The translations under genes were made by a program, and so were the position numbers. DNA of 9,073 nucleotides, taken from contig CALJZR010000019.1 of assembly GCA_937983635.1 (NCBI GenBank), positions 1 through 9,073 of the forward strand, in the 5' to 3' direction. Of the stretch, positions 5,619-9,073 are shown in pieces. Below the pieces are notes generated by a model. The model made no database searches. It was not told the origin of the DNA and saw only the letters and a program-made list of their open reading frames with translations. The stretch is from an uncultured bacterium (GTDB lineage Bacteria; Patescibacteriota; Patescibacteriia; Patescibacteriales; UBA12465). Within the stretch, counting starts at the first letter, position 1, and each line of letters opens with the position of its first letter.

Positions 5619-7031
5619 ATGGATTTATATTTATACAATTCTTTAAGTTTAGAGAAAGAAAAATTTGAAGCCCTGGTGCCCGGCCATGTCGGCGTCTATA
5701 CCTGCGGCCCGACTGTCTATAATTTTGCTCATATTGGTAATTTGCGCACTTATTTATTTGAAGATTTTTTGGTGCGCACTTTAGTTTATAATGGTTATCG
5801 GGTGAAAAGGGTCATGAATATTACCGATGTTGGCCATCTCAGTGGCGATATGGATATGGGTGAAGATAAGATTGAACAGGGAGCGGTACGAGAAGGACGG
5901 AGCGCTTGGGATATTGCCGCCTATTATACCGACGCCTTTAAAGAAGATATTGCTTCTTTAAATATTATCGCTCCCGATATTTGGTGCCGGGCGACTGACA
6001 ACATCCCCGAGCAGATTGCTTTGGTTAAGCTATTAGAAGATAAGGGTTATACCTATCGGATTAGCGATGGCCTTTATTTTGATACTTCTAAATTTAAGGA
6101 CTATAATCGTTTAAGCCATTTGCCCTTAGAGGAGTTAAAGGAAGGGGCGAGAGTAGAGAAGAATCCCGAAAAGAAGAATCCGACCGATTTCGCTGTTTGG
6201 AAATTTTCACCAGCCGGGAGTAAACGACAAATGGAATGGGACTCTCCTTGGGGGGTTGGTTTCCCAGGCTGGCATTTAGAATGTTCGGCCATGAGTTTAA
6301 AGTATCTGGGAGAAGAGCAGGATATTCATTGTGGCGGTATTGATCATATCAATGTTCATCATACCAATGAAATTGCCCAAAGCGAGGCGGCTACGGGCAA
6401 GAAGTTTTTTAATTACTGGCTGCACGGAGCTTTCCTTAATATCAATGGCGGCAAGAAAATGGCCAAAAGTACCGGTGATTTTTTAACGCTAGATAATGCT
6501 TTATTGAAAAAAGGTTTTAATCCCCTCGCTTATCGTTACGCCGCTTTGCAAGTACACTATCGGAAGCCGATGGAATATAGCGAGAGTAATTTGCGCCAAG
6601 CCGAACAGGGTCTTTCTGCTCTGTATTCTCAGATTATTGCCTTAGGCTCAGAGCTGGGAGTAGTTGAAGAAAATGTTCGCCAGGAATTCAATCGGGCAAT
6701 TAATGACGATTTGAATATGCCTCAAGCTTTAGCTATTCTCTTTAAAGTTTTAAAATCAGACTTAAGTAAGGAAGACAAATTAGCAACTGCTTTAGATTTT
6801 GATAGGATTTTGGGATTAAATTTTTCTGAAAAAAAAGATGAGGTTGATAATAATTTAATTTTGTCAGATTTGCCAGAAGAAATTCAAACTTTAGTGCGGG
6901 ACCGTTTAGCAGCACGCACGGCTAAGGATTGGGAGCAAGCAGATAAATTGCGCCAAGCTTTGGAGGATGAGGGTTATATTATGGAAGACATTAAAGGAGA
7001 GTCTGCCTATCGGCTTAGTCGTAAAAAATAA
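5619..7031 (+). CDS. cysS: Cysteinyl-tRNA synthetase
   Basis: This class I synthetase joins cysteine to tRNA-Cys in the cytoplasm using ATP. At 470 residues it is full length. The Rossmann catalytic domain carries CGPTVYNFAHIGNLRTY (29-45) with the HIGN version of the HIGH motif (38-41). KMAKS (280-284) is the KMSKS loop. The zinc site that selects the cysteine thiol is intact: C29, C222 (in HLECS), H247 and E251, with the spacing known from the E. coli enzyme. GWHLECSAMS and HCGGIDHINVHHTNE are strongly family-specific. The C-terminal region (about 320-470) is the helical tRNA-binding part, ending in the usual RDRLAARTAKDWEQAD type of segment. The start is the only one that keeps the N-terminal strand; the gap to the upstream gene is 4 nt and no Shine-Dalgarno is present. 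Confidence 0.99.
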   Translation: MDLYLYNSLSLEKEKFEALVPGHVGVYTCGPTVYNFAHIGNLRTYLFEDFLVRTLVYNGYRVKRVMNITDVGHLSGDMDMGEDKIEQGAVREGRSAWDIAAYYTDAFKEDIASLNIIAPDIWCRATDNIPEQIALVKLLEDKGYTYRISDGLYFDTSKFKDYNRLSHLPLEELKEGARVEKNPEKKNPTDFAVWKFSPAGSKRQMEWDSPWGVGFPGWHLECSAMSLKYLGEEQDIHCGGIDHINVHHTNEIAQSEAATGKKFFNYWLHGAFLNINGGKKMAKSTGDFLTLDNALLKKGFNPLAYRYAALQVHYRKPMEYSESNLRQAEQGLSALYSQIIALGSELGVVEENVRQEFNRAINDDLNMPQALAILFKVLKSDLSKEDKLATALDFDRILGLNFSEKKDEVDNNLILSDLPEEIQTLVRDRLAARTAKDWEQADKLRQALEDEGYIMEDIKGESAYRLSRKK

Positions 7032-7043
7032 TTTTATTATTTG

Positions 7044-8015
7044 ATGTTTAATAATTTTTGGGAAAAATTAAAGAGTTCGGGTCGGCCGATAATGGCTTTA
7101 GCGCCAATGGCTGGTTTTACTGATATTGCTTTTCGTCAAATCTGCTCCGCTTACGGAGCGGATGTTGTTTATAGCGAGATGGCTTCAGCTACGGCCCTTT
7201 ATTATCATCGGAGTGATAATGATAATGATACTTTGCGTCTTTTACAGTGGGATGAGAAAAAAGAGGCTAATTTCGTTGTCCAGTTATTTGGCTCCAAACC
7301 TGAACATTTTGCGGTAGCCGCTAAAATCATAGAAAAAACCATTAAGCCCCAGGGTTTAGATATCAACTTTGGTTGTCCAGTTAGTAAAGTGATTAAGCAA
7401 GGGGCAGGGGCAGATTTAATGAAAAATCTTAAAGGCGCCCGGGCAGTGATTGAGGCAGTCTTAGCTAACTCTTCCTTACCTTTGGCAGTCAAGATTAGAG
7501 CTAAGTCCGGAGAGGTGGAGGCACTTGATTTTGTAAAAAATATTGCCGATTTACCGATTGCCGCGATTATGATTCATGGCCGTAGTCTGAATCAGGGATT
7601 TGCCGGGGAAGCGGACTTCAGCCTAGCCGAGAAAGTCCGACCTTATTTTAAAGGGATTATTTTAATGAATGGCGGTATTAACGATTTAGCTGCTGCTAAA
7701 CGAGCACTAACTTTAAGCGGCGCCGATGGTCTAGGCTTGGCCCGAGGCGCCCTGGCTCGTCCCTGGCTATTTCAAGAGATTAGGGAGGATCGAGAGATTA
7801 TTTACGGACAAGCCGAGATTTGTGCTTTACTTTATCGACACGCCTCTCTTTTAGTCTCTTTGAAGGGCGAGGCTGCTCTGGTAGAATGGCGCAAACAGTC
7901 TTGCTGGTATGTCCAAGGATTAGCGGGCGCCAGTAATTTGCGGAGCCGCTTAGTGCAGGTCTCTACTCTTAAACAATTAGAAGATATTTTAAAAGACTAT
8001 GGTTTTAACAATTGA
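7044..8015 (+). CDS. dus: tRNA-dihydrouridine synthase (DusB-like)
   Basis: This FMN-dependent enzyme reduces uridines in the tRNA D-loop to dihydrouridine with NADPH. It has 323 residues. The FMN-binding TIM barrel starts ALAPMAGFTDIAFR (18-31). The catalytic cysteine is C111 in INFGCPVSKV. K150 in VKIRAKSG, H178 in IMIHGR, the phosphate-binding MNGGI and GLARGALARPW blocks are all present. The C-terminal helical tRNA-binding domain follows (about 240-323). Which uridine is modified cannot be read from sequence; DusB-like is the best description. I start at the ATG at 7044 rather than the TTG at 7041 directly before it, because ATG is used by all neighbours. The gap from cysS is 12 nt. The last 17 nt overlap the start of tsaB. 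Confidence 0.95.
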   Translation: MFNNFWEKLKSSGRPIMALAPMAGFTDIAFRQICSAYGADVVYSEMASATALYYHRSDNDNDTLRLLQWDEKKEANFVVQLFGSKPEHFAVAAKIIEKTIKPQGLDINFGCPVSKVIKQGAGADLMKNLKGARAVIEAVLANSSLPLAVKIRAKSGEVEALDFVKNIADLPIAAIMIHGRSLNQGFAGEADFSLAEKVRPYFKGIILMNGGINDLAAAKRALTLSGADGLGLARGALARPWLFQEIREDREIIYGQAEICALLYRHASLLVSLKGEAALVEWRKQSCWYVQGLAGASNLRSRLVQVSTLKQLEDILKDYGFNN

Positions 8016-8373
8016 TACAACTTTAAACGACTACATTCAAATTTCTTTAATTGGGGGTGATAAGAAAATAGTTAAGAAAGTGAAGGCGCCAAGACTGCAA
8101 ACAGAGAAGCTTCTGCCTTTAATAGTAAAGTTGATGGCGTCTAAAGGAATAAACTGGAAGGATATTAAAGAGGTCCGCGTTCAAAATCAGGGGGCCAGTT
8201 TTACTTCTTTGCGCGTTGGCGTTTTAACCGCCAATGCTCTGGCTTATGCCTTAGGAGTGCCTGCTAGATCCCTGGCTGATGGCGAGGTTTTTATTTTTCC
8301 TGGCGGTCAAGCGGTCAAGCCTCATTATGCTAGCGAGCCCAACATTGGTAAGCCGAGGGCGAGCGCCTGTTGA
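7999..8373 (+). CDS. tsaB: Short TsaB-like protein (threonylcarbamoyladenosine synthesis)
   Basis: TsaB is the scaffold partner of TsaD, which transfers threonylcarbamoyl to A37 of tRNAs that read ANN codons. The start MVLTIDTT matches the MILAIDTS opening of the family. TEKLLPLIVKLMASKG (35-50) and the signature QGASFTSLRVGVLTANALAYALGVP (64-88, normally GxGSFTGLRxG) follow. At 124 residues it is about half the E. coli length: only the N-terminal ASKHA-fold domain remains, the part that contacts TsaD. The tail with VKPHYASEPNIGKP (106-119) resembles the ends of short CPR TsaB proteins, so this is likely a natural compact form and not a broken gene. The start codon lies inside dus in another frame, implying translational coupling. 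It is the last gene of the operon. Confidence 0.85.
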   Translation: MVLTIDTTLNDYIQISLIGGDKKIVKKVKAPRLQTEKLLPLIVKLMASKGINWKDIKEVRVQNQGASFTSLRVGVLTANALAYALGVPARSLADGEVFIFPGGQAVKPHYASEPNIGKPRASAC

Positions 8374-8400
8374 TAACTTTTTTCAATTTTTTTTGATTTC

Positions 8401-8433
8401 AAAGACAGCTTGGGGATAAAGCTGTCTTTTTTT
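8401..8433 (+). terminator. Intrinsic terminator ending the cysS-dus-tsaB operon
   Basis: AAAGACAGCTT (8401-8411) pairs perfectly over 11 bp with AAGCTGTCTTT (8419-8429) around loop GGGGATA, and the T-run reaches 8433. It separates the translation operon from the dcw cluster. Confidence 0.95.
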
Positions 8434-8466
8434 AATTTTTCCCTTATTTTTATGGGGTTTACAGAG

Positions 8467-8495
8467 TTGACCAGCGGGGCTTGGTGGTGTATAAT
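8467..8495 (+). promoter_or_regulatory. Promoter of the mraZ (dcw) operon
   Basis: TTGACC (8467-8472), a 17-bp spacer and a perfect TATAAT (8490-8495) form the best promoter of the window. Transcription should start near 8502, leaving a leader of about 64 nt. Confidence 0.85.
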
Positions 8496-8504
8496 TAAAT
8501 CATT

Positions 8505-8534
8505 AAGGTGAAAAGTGGGGAACAAAGGGGAATC
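8505..8534 (+). promoter_or_regulatory. MraZ operator: three 10-bp direct repeats
   Basis: AAGGTGAAAA, GTGGGGAACA and AAGGGGAATC follow one another with an exact 10-bp period, so the G-rich cores GGTG, GGGG and GGGG fall on one face of the helix. Known MraZ operators upstream of mraZ are G-rich direct repeats (TGGGN separated by 5 bp in E. coli). Here they lie just downstream of the predicted start site, where bound MraZ would block the promoter. Autoregulation is inferred. Confidence 0.75.
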
Positions 8535-8565
8535 ACTTTGTTGACACTTTATCCACCCTCTACTC

Positions 8566-8997
8566 ATGTTTATCGGGGAATACAATCATAACTTAGATGA
8601 CAAAGGACGCTTGGCGATTCCGGCTAAGTTCCGCGCCATCTTAAAAAAAGGAGCAGTTGTTACCAAGGGTTTGGATAACTGTTTATTTTTGTATTCTAAA
8701 GAGCAGTTTGAAAAGATTGCTCAGAAATTTGCCAGCCTCCCTTTAAGCCAAGCTAAAGCGCGAGCTTTTTCCCGCCACATGTTGGCAGGGGCAATGGATT
8801 TAGAATTTGATAACCAGGGACGCATTACTTTACCTGAATATTTAAGGAAGTTTTCCAGCTTGAAGAAGGGAATTATTATCGCTGGTTTATATGATCATTT
8901 AGAAATTTGGGATGAAGCCGCTTGGAATAATTATAAGCAGGCGGCCGAACAGAATAGCAATAGTATCGCCGAGGAGTTGGGAGCTTTGGGTATTTAA
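8566..8997 (+). CDS. mraZ: Transcriptional regulator MraZ
   Basis: MraZ is a ring-forming DNA-binding protein that represses its own operon, the division and cell-wall (dcw) cluster. The protein has 143 residues, normal for the family, and contains the two expected SpoVT/AbrB-like halves. The first has NLDDKGRLAIPAKFR (9-23), the second EFDNQGRITLPEYLR (80-94); each carries the DxxGR signature. MFIGEY is a typical family start, and an upstream in-frame stop (8542-8544) excludes a longer form. It lies first in its operon, 1 nt before rsmH, as in most bacteria. The three repeats in its leader are its likely operator. No Shine-Dalgarno precedes the ATG; the last 13 nt before it are pyrimidine-rich. 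Confidence 0.97.
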   Translation: MFIGEYNHNLDDKGRLAIPAKFRAILKKGAVVTKGLDNCLFLYSKEQFEKIAQKFASLPLSQAKARAFSRHMLAGAMDLEFDNQGRITLPEYLRKFSSLKKGIIIAGLYDHLEIWDEAAWNNYKQAAEQNSNSIAEELGALGI

Positions 8998-8998
8998 T

Positions 8999-9073
8999 AT
9001 GAATTATCAGCACACTTCAGTCCTTTTACCAGAAATATTAAAAATCCTTCAGCCTCAGGCCGGCCAAACTTAC
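8999..9073 (+). CDS. rsmH: 16S rRNA (cytosine-1402-N4)-methyltransferase, 5' part
   Basis: The 25 visible codons read MNYQHTSVLLPEILKILQPQ and on, which matches the conserved RsmH (MraW) N-terminus, where HxSVLLxEvl precedes the SAM-binding domain. The rest lies outside the window. The ATG comes 1 nt after the mraZ stop, the standard mraZ-rsmH order, so the two are cotranscribed. RsmH N4-methylates C1402 in the 30S P site. Confidence 0.92.
   Translation, partial: MNYQHTSVLLPEILKILQPQAGQTY

Noticed and set aside
7041..7043. TTG as the start of dus
   Set aside because: It adds only one residue directly before an ATG, and all neighbouring genes use ATG.
8541..8546. A second perfect TTGACA in the mraZ leader
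   Set aside because: No acceptable -10 lies 15-19 bp downstream; that position falls on the mraZ start codon.
8549..8557. TTATCCACC, one mismatch from the DnaA box TTATCCACA
   Set aside because: A single near-match with no cluster of boxes, no A/T-rich unwinding region and no dnaA or dnaN nearby. It is not an origin.
8325..8585. Minus-strand ORF of 86 codons between tsaB and mraZ
   Set aside because: It crosses the operon terminator, the mraZ promoter and the operator repeats, and has no family features.

Overview
The window looks like a chromosomal stretch from a small-genome bacterium, most likely a member of the Candidate Phyla Radiation (Patescibacteria, Parcubacteria-like). This is an inference. 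It rests on a very short TsaB of the type seen in that group, a membrane-anchored Gmad2 protein next to a conserved hypothetical protein, tight gene packing, heavy TTA leucine use, and the near absence of Shine-Dalgarno sequences. TGA serves as an ordinary stop (rnhB, dus, tsaB), so the TGA=Gly code of Gracilibacteria does not apply. No phage, IS, CRISPR or toxin-antitoxin structure is visible.

Layout. The left edge (3-74) holds the probable 3' end of an unidentified plus-strand gene, convergent with rnhB (RNase HII, minus strand). A bidirectional hairpin terminator lies between them and encodes the last residues of RnhB. A divergent region follows, then a secreted orphan protein (855-1346) with unusual codon use and a strong terminator. 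Next come tRNA-Leu(CAG), its terminator, and an RlhA/YdcP-type U32 protein (rRNA hydroxylation). tRNA-Val(CAC) follows, with a small helical protein of unknown function starting only 5 nt after the tRNA. The 244-bp gap 3939-4182 holds a plus-strand terminator and a set of minus-strand signals (consensus -35, hairpin, A/T-flanked terminator) that suggest an unannotated small RNA.

The region 4183-8433 is one compact plus-strand operon. It encodes an anchored Gmad2 protein, a conserved hypothetical protein with nuclease-like motifs, CysS, a tRNA-dihydrouridine synthase and a short TsaB. Gaps are 4, 4 and 12 nt, followed by a 17-nt overlap, and a perfect 11-bp terminator stem closes the unit. The dcw cluster then starts with its own promoter (TTGACC-17-TATAAT), three 10-bp repeats that match the known MraZ operator layout, mraZ, and the first 25 codons of rsmH, cut by the window edge.

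Functionally the window is dominated by RNA maturation and translation: two tRNAs, tRNA charging (CysS), tRNA modification (Dus, TsaB), rRNA modification (RlhA, RsmH) and RNase HII. The cell-division regulator MraZ and a few envelope proteins make up the rest. The least explained parts are the possible minus-strand RNA near 3970-4110, the tRNA-Val/ORF junction, and the secreted protein at 855-1346. No convincing new multi-gene system is present.
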